Shown here: positions 26,735 through 35,500 of the stretch, in pieces
Layout of the letters: every line of letters starts with the position of its first letter
Position numbering within the stretch: the first letter of the stretch is position 1
Source of the DNA: Chloroflexota bacterium
Lineage (GTDB): Bacteria; Chloroflexota; Anaerolineae; UBA7937; B3-Chlor
Direction: 5' to 3'
DNA: 51,354 nucleotides
Assembly (NCBI GenBank): GCA_030613785.1
Contig: JAUWLF010000020.1
Span: 1 to 51,354, forward strand
The notes under the pieces: model-generated
Told to the model about the DNA's origin: nothing
Database searches by the model: none
What the model saw: the letters and a program-made list of their open reading frames with translations, nothing else
Made by a program: the position numbers and the translations under genes

Positions 26735-27502
26735 GTGGAGGAGAACTTCTTTGCCGGCGCAGGAGCGGAGGAGATAGATCTCCCATCCGGGCTTCGAGTG
26801 GAGCTCCCTGTCCGCTACTATGACTGGACGGCCATCATGGCGCATTTCCCCGCGCCCGTGGCGAAGCTGCGACCACTGCTGCCCTCGCGTAGGCTGAAGC
26901 CGGCCCTGCTCATGCCGGGCACCGGAGTGGTTTCCTTCGCAGCCTTTGAATATCGCGACCTCGCCGGCGTCGCACCCTACAAGGAGTTTGCGATCTCGGT
27001 GCCGGTCCAGTATGAGCCGAGTGTGAACATCCCGGCGCTGCCGTTGCTCGTTCCCCAGTGGTTCGAGACGTTCGGCTTGTATGTCCACCACCTGCCGGTT
27101 ACAACGCCCGAAGCATATGAATTCGGGGTTGAGATCTGGGGCTACCCGAAGTTCGTGGCGGAGATCAGTTTCGAGAACTCAGAGGGACGGTCAAGGTGCA
27201 TGCTTCGCGCGGAGGGAAGAGACATCATCACCCTGGAGGTGAAGAAGCTGGCGACGAGGCCGCGGCCCATGGACTGGCACACCTACACCGTGAAGGAGGG
27301 CCAGATTCTGAAGACGCGCGTCCAGACGCAGGGGCAGGTCGGCATCTCCACTTTGAGGGGAGGCGCGTCGTACACGCTTGGTGACCATGCCATTGCTGAC
27401 GAATTGCGATCGTTGAGCATAGGCCACAGGGCGGCACAATGCCTCTATGCGCCCCACGTGCAGAGTATGCTGCACTCGGCGGCGGAGCGTTTGCCCTTGT
27501 GA
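26735..27502 (+). CDS. Acetoacetate decarboxylase family protein
   Basis: A 255-aa protein of the acetoacetate decarboxylase (ADC) fold. The start is GTG 26735 behind a strong GGAAGGAGGAAGG. Family features: VSFAAFEYRDLAGVAPYKEF, the buried-strand ISVPVQYE, and FGVEIWGYPKFVAEISFEN. The lysine of GYPKF (Lys139) aligns with the Schiff-base lysine of ADC, but the second lysine of the classical Tyr-Pro-Lys-Lys is Phe here, so classical acetoacetate decarboxylation is doubtful. ADC-like homologues without the Lys pair perform other decarboxylase, aldolase or hydratase chemistry. There are no ketone-body or solvent genes nearby. It has its own promoter at 26463 and a long leader. Confidence 0.82.
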   Translation: MEENFFAGAGAEEIDLPSGLRVELPVRYYDWTAIMAHFPAPVAKLRPLLPSRRLKPALLMPGTGVVSFAAFEYRDLAGVAPYKEFAISVPVQYEPSVNIPALPLLVPQWFETFGLYVHHLPVTTPEAYEFGVEIWGYPKFVAEISFENSEGRSRCMLRAEGRDIITLEVKKLATRPRPMDWHTYTVKEGQILKTRVQTQGQVGISTLRGGASYTLGDHAIADELRSLSIGHRAAQCLYAPHVQSMLHSAAERLPL

Positions 27503-27505
27503 ACA

Positions 27506-27519
27506 CTGATGGCCATCAG
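27506..27519. promoter_or_regulatory. Perfect 14-bp palindrome between decarboxylase and LysM genes
   Basis: CTGATGGCCATCAG is its own reverse complement and lies four bases after the stop of the decarboxylase gene and 35 bases before the LysM gene. It could be a small operator or a processing hairpin; no T-run follows. Confidence 0.35.
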
Positions 27520-27554
27520 GTATCGTTGCAGTTCTTTGACGAGGAGGCGAAAGA

Positions 27555-28703
27555 ATGAGGAAGATGACCCGTGGCCTGGTCCTGGTAGTCGCTCTGCTTG
27601 CCCTTCTGACGGTACTGGGTTCTCCGGCATTGGCGGCACCTGGTCCCGTGCCCGATAGGCAGGGCACAGGCTCGACCATCCACATCGTGCAGTGGGGAGA
27701 GAACCTGACCATCATCGCCCGGCGCTACGGGGTCACCACCACCGCCATCGTGCAAGCGAACGGCCTGGCCAACCCCAACTACATCTACGCGGGGCAGAGC
27801 TTGGTCATCCCCACGGGATCAGCTCCGGCGCCTCCGATTGCGCCTGCGCCACCGCCAGGCGACACGACCACCTACGTCGTGCAGAGCGGTGACACCCTCG
27901 GTGCCATCGCCGCCCGCTACGGCACCACGGTCAATGATCTGGCGGCCTTGAACGGTATCGCGAACCCCAACCTGATCTACGTCGGTCAGGTGCTGCAGGT
28001 ATCAGGCGCAGGAACGCCCGCCCCGCCCACTGACACGTGCATCTACTGGGTCAAGGCGGGCGACACGCTGACCAAGATCGCCCTCCAGTATGGCGCCACG
28101 GTGTGGGCCCTGACCATCGCCAACAACCTGGCCAACCCCTCGTTCATTTACGTGGGCCAGCAACTGGTCATCCCCAACTGCACAGGGGCGCCAACGCCGA
28201 CCCCCACGAGCCCGCCAGCGCCGGGTCCGACAGCGACGGCGCGCCCGCCAACGAGCACGCCTGCTCAGCCTGCGCCTGCACCCACGGCGACGCCAAGACC
28301 GCCCACCCCCACCAACACTCCACCATCTGTGGCCTACCAATACACGCTGGTGCGGTATCCCGACAAGGATGCTTGCCATCCCGGGTACTGCGTGCCCGAG
28401 ATCAGCGGCGTGGTCAACGACGCTCAAGGGAATCCTCTCAGCGACCTCACTCCAGTGTGGATCAAGCTGGACTCGGAGAAGCAGGGCACGACGTACTGCC
28501 GTACGGGGGACCCCGGACAGTTGTTGCAGGAGGGGCTGTTCAAGTTCACGTCGCAGGATGGTGACGTGTTTGGTTGGTACAACTTGACGGTGGTGAGAGG
28601 GCAGGGGGACCCCACGCCGCTGTCGCCGACCTACGGGTTGAAGATGAACTCCTTTGTGGCCGCCGGGCAGCAGTCGAACATCGTGTTTCGGAGGAGTTAC
28701 TAG
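27555..28703 (+). CDS. Secreted three-LysM cell-wall-binding protein
   Basis: A 382-aa exported protein. A signal peptide ([20 protein letters not shown], then ALA) precedes three LysM modules at about 41-87, 105-150 and 162-207, each with the [14 protein letters not shown] / [14 protein letters not shown] / [14 protein letters not shown] pattern and a closing VGQxLxI. A Pro/Thr-rich linker (208-258) leads to a C-terminal beta-rich domain (259-382) with a Cys pair (DACHPGYC) and no recognised catalytic motif. LysM modules bind GlcNAc-containing glycans, so it probably sits on peptidoglycan or a surface polymer. ATG 27555 follows GAGGAGGCG. It is on the same strand as the decarboxylase, 52 bp away. 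Confidence 0.88.
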   Translation: MRKMTRGLVLVVALLALLTVLGSPALAAPGPVPDRQGTGSTIHIVQWGENLTIIARRYGVTTTAIVQANGLANPNYIYAGQSLVIPTGSAPAPPIAPAPPPGDTTTYVVQSGDTLGAIAARYGTTVNDLAALNGIANPNLIYVGQVLQVSGAGTPAPPTDTCIYWVKAGDTLTKIALQYGATVWALTIANNLANPSFIYVGQQLVIPNCTGAPTPTPTSPPAPGPTATARPPTSTPAQPAPAPTATPRPPTPTNTPPSVAYQYTLVRYPDKDACHPGYCVPEISGVVNDAQGNPLSDLTPVWIKLDSEKQGTTYCRTGDPGQLLQEGLFKFTSQDGDVFGWYNLTVVRGQGDPTPLSPTYGLKMNSFVAAGQQSNIVFRRSY

Positions 28704-28824
28704 CACTTGCACTTGGTTCGTTCGCGGCAACCAGATTTCTTGCGACTGGCACTGACACACCTCGCCTCGCATGTGGTGCTGTGATGAAAGGCTTTCGGGG
28801 CAGAACATAAGAGGCTATGGTCTC

Positions 28825-31800
28825 GTGCAACGACGAACGCTGGCAGATTGGGAACAGTGGCTGGAGCCACAAGTGCGGCAGGTCGTACTCTTGGGCGAGC
28901 TAGAAATCACGGCTGAAGAGTGCGCAGAGCTGGGCAGGGTGATCGGCCTGCAGCTCAGTGCCTTGGGTCCCACTGATACATTGCGAGTCGCGCGTGACTA
29001 CTACCCTTGCTGCTTTGCCGTCTACCTAACCGCACAAGGTGTTTACGGCTACGAAGGCGGTGATTACTGGGGGGAAGTTTGTCAAGTCACAGGCTTGCTT
29101 CGGAACTACACGTCCAGATGGGGACAGCTATTCCTGGAAATCCTACACGACTTGCAACTGCCTAGTTTTCCAGACATGCCTGGAATGGCATACGTTTCTA
29201 AGATCCTTGCACACGGGGGCATACCTGACTACTGCCTCCGTGACTTCTTCGAGAAGGTGCTCCAACGCGCTGTGACTCGGCCAGAGTACGCTGACGTGAC
29301 CACCGCTGAGCTTGCCGAGGAACTTCAGGCCTCCTCGGTGCGCTACTTCACAGACAAGCCAGTGCTACGGTTCCTCCAGTATGGCGGAGAGGTAGCTGAG
29401 GATTTCTTCAAGCGATGTCGTGACATGGCCAGGGATTACATGGAGACCGACATGATATCGTCGGTTGAAGAGATTGGCCTCCCCAAGCGGGTCATTGAGG
29501 CATACGAGCAGTGGGTGACCGAGCAGCAGGACAAAGGCCCTCCTACCCCCGTGCCCACGACGGACCGACTGCGGTTGCGCAAACCTGATATCGTGCTTGA
29601 CCCCTGGGATGAGGGTGTGAGCCTCGTCCTGCATCCACAGCGCGTCCCGGTATCGTTCAGCGGGGCCAACCCGTCATGGCTGGTCAAGACTGACCACGCC
29701 GTGTTTGCCGTGCCCGTGAGGGTACGTCGATTTGGTGGCGATCTGGAGACCACGTCTGAGTCAGTGCTACTCCGTAGGCCATCTTGCGTCTACGAGGTAT
29801 CCTTCCAAGTGAAGGAGGAGCGAAAACGCACCTGGCGGTACTTGGGGCCGGATGAAGACCATCCATTGCTGGTCTTTCGGGCAGACAGCGGAACTATCAT
29901 ATCATCAAGACGATCTCTACCTGCAGGCACCCTATGGCTTCTGTTTCCTGAGGATCTTGAGCTACAGTTCGAGGGAAGTGCGAACTGCTTGGAGGAATTC
30001 CCCCGTTTGCCAGGTGTTTGGGCCAAGTACGTGGGTCAGTGCTGGGAATTGACTAGCGCCACGAGATTGTCTCTAGTGCAAGCAGAGGATTCGATTCTGA
30101 GCCTGGCAGTGAGGCCTGATGAGAGCGCATTGCGGCCGCACTATGTGGGGGGACAACTGTTTGCTGCAGGTCAGAGCGATTCTTCCGCCCTGATACCGAC
30201 CTACATTGGCGCCCCTCCATCAATACGCGTCCCCCGAACTGGAAGAAGAGAGCTTGAGGAAGGGCTCAGGCGGTGGCATCTAAGCGTCTGTAATGATGGG
30301 CCGGGTCGCCCGCAGATAGATGCCAGGTTGGTACTCACAGATTTCCTTCCGCACTTGGACGTTAGCGAGCGGCACGTTGATGTCCCGTTGGGGGTGAAGG
30401 GTCTACTAGGTCAGCGCGCCGTTGGCACCTTCTCGATCCGGATTCGAGGCCCCATGGGAAGACGTGCCGACCTTCGACTACGAATCCTGCGCCCAGTCGA
30501 GATCACCGGTCACGAGCAGGTGTACTTTCCTGACCCAGATCACGGTCCACCGCCTGTCACCGTTAGTGTTCGTGTTGGGGGGACAACGACGGTCGAGTGC
30601 CAGGCCGAGGCGGAGGATTGCCAAGTACTCACACTGCATGAGGAACCGAACAAGTCTCGTACGTACGTGATAAGGGTGTCCCGCGAGGCCACGAGCGCCG
30701 ATTTGGCTATCATCACGAAGGTTTCCGCCCAGCAAAGTGTGCACATCCCGCTTTCCGTGCCCATTCGCCGCCTTCGCTGGGCACTACTCGGGGAGCAAGA
30801 GGATTTGGGCCTGACGGAGTGGAGCGCTGAGGTCATCAATCGGCCTATCCATGCTTTGCTTCAAGCTACTGCACCTTCGCTGCTCATAGATCTGCCAATG
30901 CTTGAGGACACCACCGACTTGCAGGCGCGCCTCTGTCTTTCCGACATTGAGGGTCTGGAACTGCAAAGCCAGGAAGCTAGGCCACCCCAGCGGGGGCGCC
31001 GTTTCTTCCGCTTCGATCTGCGAACCTACATGGACACTATAAGGACCACTAGCTCCCCCGTGCTTCACTTTGAGTTGGAAGGCCTTGCTCTCCTGCAAGA
31101 GGGGGCTCCGAGCCGCCTACCTGTAATGAGCCTCACGCAGCAACTCCTCATCGAGGATGTTCGGCTGGTAGGCCGAGCTGTCGACAGCCGTATGTGGGTG
31201 GAACTGAAATGGAGCGAGCCGACACCACTGAGCCACCGGTGGCTCAGGTTCTGGCCTATTCACCGGCCCTGGGAGTCAGCGTACGAGGTATCTATCCCCG
31301 ACGAGGCCCAAGGTGAGTTCACTTTCGAGGCGCCAGCGCCGAAGCTGCACCCGGGGAGGTACTGCCTCGAGTTCCTGATACTGGATCCTTGGGCCGTGTC
31401 GGCACACCCGCAAAGGCCAAGTATTGACAGACCCGGAACCGTGGAAATGGAACTTCTGGGCACCGGTGAGCGGCTGGACGAGATAAGCACTCTGATCGAC
31501 GAGGTAGGCGAGCAATTCGATCTGCTGCTGGAGCGAGCCCTGATTCTTCGCGATGCTGGTGATGTGGACACTGCGCAATCCGATCTCGACTGGTGCTTCT
31601 TGCATCTTGGTGACGGAGCGATTCCGCAAGTACTTGCGCTGGCCGAGGTGCTGCGTGACGAAGGTGATACGGACTTGCTTGAACACCTCCGGTTCTTCAT
31701 GTTCGCCCCAGATCGTGTGGAGGAGTTGGTGGATGGTCGCGCTCACGGTGCAGTGTCAGTGCAACAGTTGCAGGCCTATCTTCCCTACCTGCCAGAATTC

Positions 31801-32475
31801 GACGCGCTGCCCCCGGCAACCTTCGTAGCGCTGCTCAGAGTCCAGGACTTGGCACTACGTTTGCGCGCTGCGGGTGAACTAGTACGCCGATCGGCCGCAC
31901 AGGGCATGGACGCCATCGTTGAGTGGGTCTCTCAGGGGTCTTTGAGTGACGCCGATGCTGTCGAATTGCTAAGGTTGAACCCGGAGTTCGCCTTCGATTA
32001 CCTTGAGCACAAGGCCTCCAACCCCATCGCTCATCGCCTGCTGCTAGAATTGTCCAAGCAGCAGCTCGGCATCGTATATGTCGTTCGCCGCGGAACGTGG
32101 ATATGCTCGGATGTCGGCTGGGGGCGTATCGATCGCATAGCGGATGCATTCAGCGGAACAGAAGTTGAGGCATTCATCAAGAGCAAACTCGACTACCGAC
32201 TTGATGTCACGCTACGACCAGAGGGCGACGCCGAGCCAGTTGTGATTGATCTCCCGGGCAGGATGATCGCTTTTGGCAAAGCCGATGCCATCTGTACTTG
32301 CACCAAGTGCTACCGCTTCTCAACATCAAAGCGCAATCGGGGAGTGATCATCCGTCAACACAACAGAGCAGTGCATGGCGGGGTGGGCCCGGCACTGATA
32401 CACGAGTCCGAAACCACAAAGGCTTTGCAGGAATGGAGGTTCAGTGATGTCCCCCCTCGTAATCAGTTCGCTTGA
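28825..32475 (+). CDS. Large uncharacterised defence-associated protein (position of DruH)
   Basis: I do not recognise a catalytic domain. From GTG 28825 (AAGAGG ten bases upstream) the protein is ~1216 aa; an in-frame ATG at 28771 would add 18 residues but lacks a ribosome site. The N-terminal ~250 residues are mainly alpha-helical and include the motif KILAHGGIPDYCLRDFF. The central 700 residues alternate beta-rich segments resembling repeated immunoglobulin-like strands. From about 880 onward the chain is helical and leucine-rich. Near the C-terminus CTCTKC (Cys 1157, 1159, 1162) plus HNRAVH look like a metal site. It is immediately followed by a giant DUF1998 helicase, the arrangement of Druantia type III (DruH-DruE); that link rests on layout and size, not on a search. 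No signal peptide or membrane helix is seen. Confidence 0.7.
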   Translation: MQRRTLADWEQWLEPQVRQVVLLGELEITAEECAELGRVIGLQLSALGPTDTLRVARDYYPCCFAVYLTAQGVYGYEGGDYWGEVCQVTGLLRNYTSRWGQLFLEILHDLQLPSFPDMPGMAYVSKILAHGGIPDYCLRDFFEKVLQRAVTRPEYADVTTAELAEELQASSVRYFTDKPVLRFLQYGGEVAEDFFKRCRDMARDYMETDMISSVEEIGLPKRVIEAYEQWVTEQQDKGPPTPVPTTDRLRLRKPDIVLDPWDEGVSLVLHPQRVPVSFSGANPSWLVKTDHAVFAVPVRVRRFGGDLETTSESVLLRRPSCVYEVSFQVKEERKRTWRYLGPDEDHPLLVFRADSGTIISSRRSLPAGTLWLLFPEDLELQFEGSANCLEEFPRLPGVWAKYVGQCWELTSATRLSLVQAEDSILSLAVRPDESALRPHYVGGQLFAAGQSDSSALIPTYIGAPPSIRVPRTGRRELEEGLRRWHLSVCNDGPGRPQIDARLVLTDFLPHLDVSERHVDVPLGVKGLLGQRAVGTFSIRIRGPMGRRADLRLRILRPVEITGHEQVYFPDPDHGPPPVTVSVRVGGTTTVECQAEAEDCQVLTLHEEPNKSRTYVIRVSREATSADLAIITKVSAQQSVHIPLSVPIRRLRWALLGEQEDLGLTEWSAEVINRPIHALLQATAPSLLIDLPMLEDTTDLQARLCLSDIEGLELQSQEARPPQRGRRFFRFDLRTYMDTIRTTSSPVLHFELEGLALLQEGAPSRLPVMSLTQQLLIEDVRLVGRAVDSRMWVELKWSEPTPLSHRWLRFWPIHRPWESAYEVSIPDEAQGEFTFEAPAPKLHPGRYCLEFLILDPWAVSAHPQRPSIDRPGTVEMELLGTGERLDEISTLIDEVGEQFDLLLERALILRDAGDVDTAQSDLDWCFLHLGDGAIPQVLALAEVLRDEGDTDLLEHLRFFMFAPDRVEELVDGRAHGAVSVQQLQAYLPYLPEFDALPPATFVALLRVQDLALRLRAAGELVRRSAAQGMDAIVEWVSQGSLSDADAVELLRLNPEFAFDYLEHKASNPIAHRLLLELSKQQLGIVYVVRRGTWICSDVGWGRIDRIADAFSGTEVEAFIKSKLDYRLDVTLRPEGDAEPVVIDLPGRMIAFGKADAICTCTKCYRFSTSKRNRGVIIRQHNRAVHGGVGPALIHESETTKALQEWRFSDVPPRNQFA

Positions 32476-32546
32476 GAATAGGTGCGACATTGTTCTGATC
32501 CAAACGCGACGAGCAAGAAAACCAATTGTCCAGAGGGTTTACTCGA

Positions 32547-35500
32547 GTGACTAGCCAATTGCACCCTTTGGAAACCACGACTCGTATTCGTGATACCTAC
32601 CTGCGCTACCTAAAGACGATCTATCCCTTTCAGGACAATGATCTGCGAGAGCAATTCTGGCAGGCACTCGAAGAGCCTGACCGCCTGGTCAAGGGTCCAT
32701 TGTTGGAAGCGTCGCCGCCCTTCCAAACCGGGCGGACCATCGAGGAACTGGTGCTGGACGGACTGCTGCACGTAGACTTCGCGGACTTGTGCTCGCCTGC
32801 GCTGCCCTGGGATCGTCCGCTCTACTTGCATCAAGAGCAAGCAATCGAGAAGGTGATAGCTGCAGAACGCAATGTGGCCATCGCGACTGGCACGGGAAGT
32901 GGTAAGACCGAAGCGTTTCTCATTCCCATCTTCGACCATTTGCTCCGCGAGCAAGAAGTCGGCACCCTGAAGCAGCCCGGTGTAAGGGCACTCTTGCTCT
33001 ACCCAATGAACGCTTTGGCCAATGACCAACTCAAGCGGCTGCGCCGTGTACTAGGCCATTTTCCGAACATCTCCTTTGGTCGTTACACTGGAGAAACCGA
33101 GGACAGTGAGAGTAGAGCCGAAACGCGCTTCCGAGATCAGTTCCCCAGCGAACCTCGACTCTCCAACGAACTGATCAGTCGCGAAAGGATGAGGGAGACT
33201 CCCCCGCACATTCTGCTATCGAACTATGCCATGCTGGAGTACTTGCTCCTTCGCCCCCAAGACTGCGAGTTCTTCGATGGAGACACCGGAGGCCAGTGGC
33301 GCTTCATCGTCATGGACGAAGCACATGTGTACGACGGTGCTTCTGGTATCGAGATCGCGATGCTACTGCGCCGCCTGAAGGACCGGGTCGTGCACAGAAA
33401 ATCTGGGCGATTGCGGTGCCTAGCAACAAGTGCCACATTGGGTCGCGGCCGAGAAGACTTCCCAGCAGTCGCTGCTTTCGCCAAAGAGCTCTTTGGCGAG
33501 GTTTTCGAATGGGTTGATGACGACCCGGCAAGACAGGACGTGGTGGAAGCCACCCGGGTTCCCATGTCATCTTTGAGCGCTCCTTGGGGTGAAGCAGACC
33601 CTGATCTGTACTTGGCTTTGCAGGAAGCAATAGCGACCCGCGTTGGCTCCTCAGCAGCCCTGATCAACGAGCTAGCGAGAGTGAGCACGGACCACAACGT
33701 ACCAGCACCTATTGTTGAGGAGGGGCACAGCGAAGCACTTCACGCTGAAGGCGATCTGGCTGTTGGTTTCTTTCTCTATCGTGTCTTGAGAGGCGACAGA
33801 CGTCTTCATATCCTGGAGGACCTGCTGGCTGAGCGCCCTCGTTTCTTGAGCGACCTTGCAAACGAGCTCTTCCGCCATCGAGATGATAGTGTGGAGCGGT
33901 TGATCAATCTGGTCAATTTAGCCGTTCGTGGCAAGCCAGATCCTGAGAGCGTCTCCCTCTTGCCCGCCAGGTACCATGTGTTCGCCCGCGCCCTGGAAGG
34001 TGCCTTCGCCTGTCTACATGCCACCGCCCACGAGCAAGACAAACACAGTCCGCCTCGCCTGTTCCTTCTGCGCCGCGAGAAATGCCCGCATTGTGATTCG
34101 CGAGTTTTCGAACTAGCGACCTGCCAACGTTGCGGTACGGCCTACATCGTGGGTCGCTTGGTCTCCCAGGCCCTTTCCACCAGCGGGGTTGATCAGCAGG
34201 GAGATAGACCGTCCTATCTGCGACAACTATCGGGCCAACCAGAAGACGGCTACGGGGAAAGAGCCTATTTCGTGTTGGCCGATCAGCTACCCGGTTTAGA
34301 TGAGGATGAGGCCGTGGCTGCCGAGGAGGACATAGATGCCATCATCGAAGAGGAGTGCGAGCCTCACACCCTTTGCTTGGGCTGTGGTGCGATCGCACCG
34401 GGACGTGATACGGATATAGGATGCGACTGCAAGCCTTCTGTGCCGAGAGAGGAGCTACTCCGGGTCGACTTGCGGAGCAAGCCTGAGCTGCGCCGTTGCG
34501 TGACTTGTGGCTCTCGTAGCCGTGTGGGAGTAGTCTATCGCTTCCTAACCGGCCAGGACGCACCTGCAAGCGTGCTGGCTACTTCCCTCTATCAAGGCTT
34601 GCCCTCTTCCATCAATCCCGAACTAGAAGCTCTGCCAGGTCAAGGACGCAAGTTGTTGGCCTTTTCAGACAGCCGACAGGATGCCGCCTTCTTCGCCCCT
34701 TATCTGGAGCGTACGTATACTCAAGTCTTGCGCCGGCGCCTTGTACTCAAGACCTTGCTGGATGATCCCGCGGGTCGGCAAGGACGTCTCCGAATCCAGG
34801 ATCTGGTGGGACGATTGCAACGCCAGGCGGAGGACGCTGGGCTGTTCACCCAGCGCCAGAGTTATGATGAGCGGCGTCGGCTGATGGAAACCTGGCTGAT
34901 GCAGGAGTTGATCGCCTGGGATCGCCGCATTAGCCTGGAAGGACTGGGCTTGCTTAGTTTCCGTTTGGTGCGCTCTGATGGCTGGCGCCCTCCGCAGCCC
35001 TTGCTGGAAGATCCCTGGAATCTAACGGCCGGCGAAGTGTGGCAGTTGCTGGAGTTGTTACTCAATACCCTACGTCAGCAAGGTGCTATCACTTTCCCCG
35101 ATGCCGTAGACCCTCGGGGTGAGGCCTTTGCCCCGCGCAATCGCGAGCTATTCATGCGGGAGATGAAAGCCGATCCCAAGAAGGGCATTTTTGCCTGGAT
35201 GCCGACGCGTGGCAACAACCGCCGTTTGGACATGCTGACTCGATTTCTAGAGCGTACTACCGACTTGACTCCGGAGACGAATCTTGAGATCGCCCGTGAA
35301 GCTTTGCAGGGGGTATGGCGGCACTTGACCGAGCCTGGAAGTCTCTGGCGCGATTATCTACCGAGCGAGAACCGCCCAAAGCAAGGAGGAGTGCTTCACA
35401 GAATAAGCCACCTTTTCTGGGAAGTAGTGCCAGCCATCAAGGAGGGTGACAGTGGTTATCAATGCACGCGTTGCCGGGCACTGTCTCACATCAATCTCCG

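Noticed and set aside
26204-27091. 295-codon minus-strand frame
   Set aside because: It lies antisense to the decarboxylase-family gene, which has a strong ribosome site, promoter and clear family motifs; the translated frame shows no domain.
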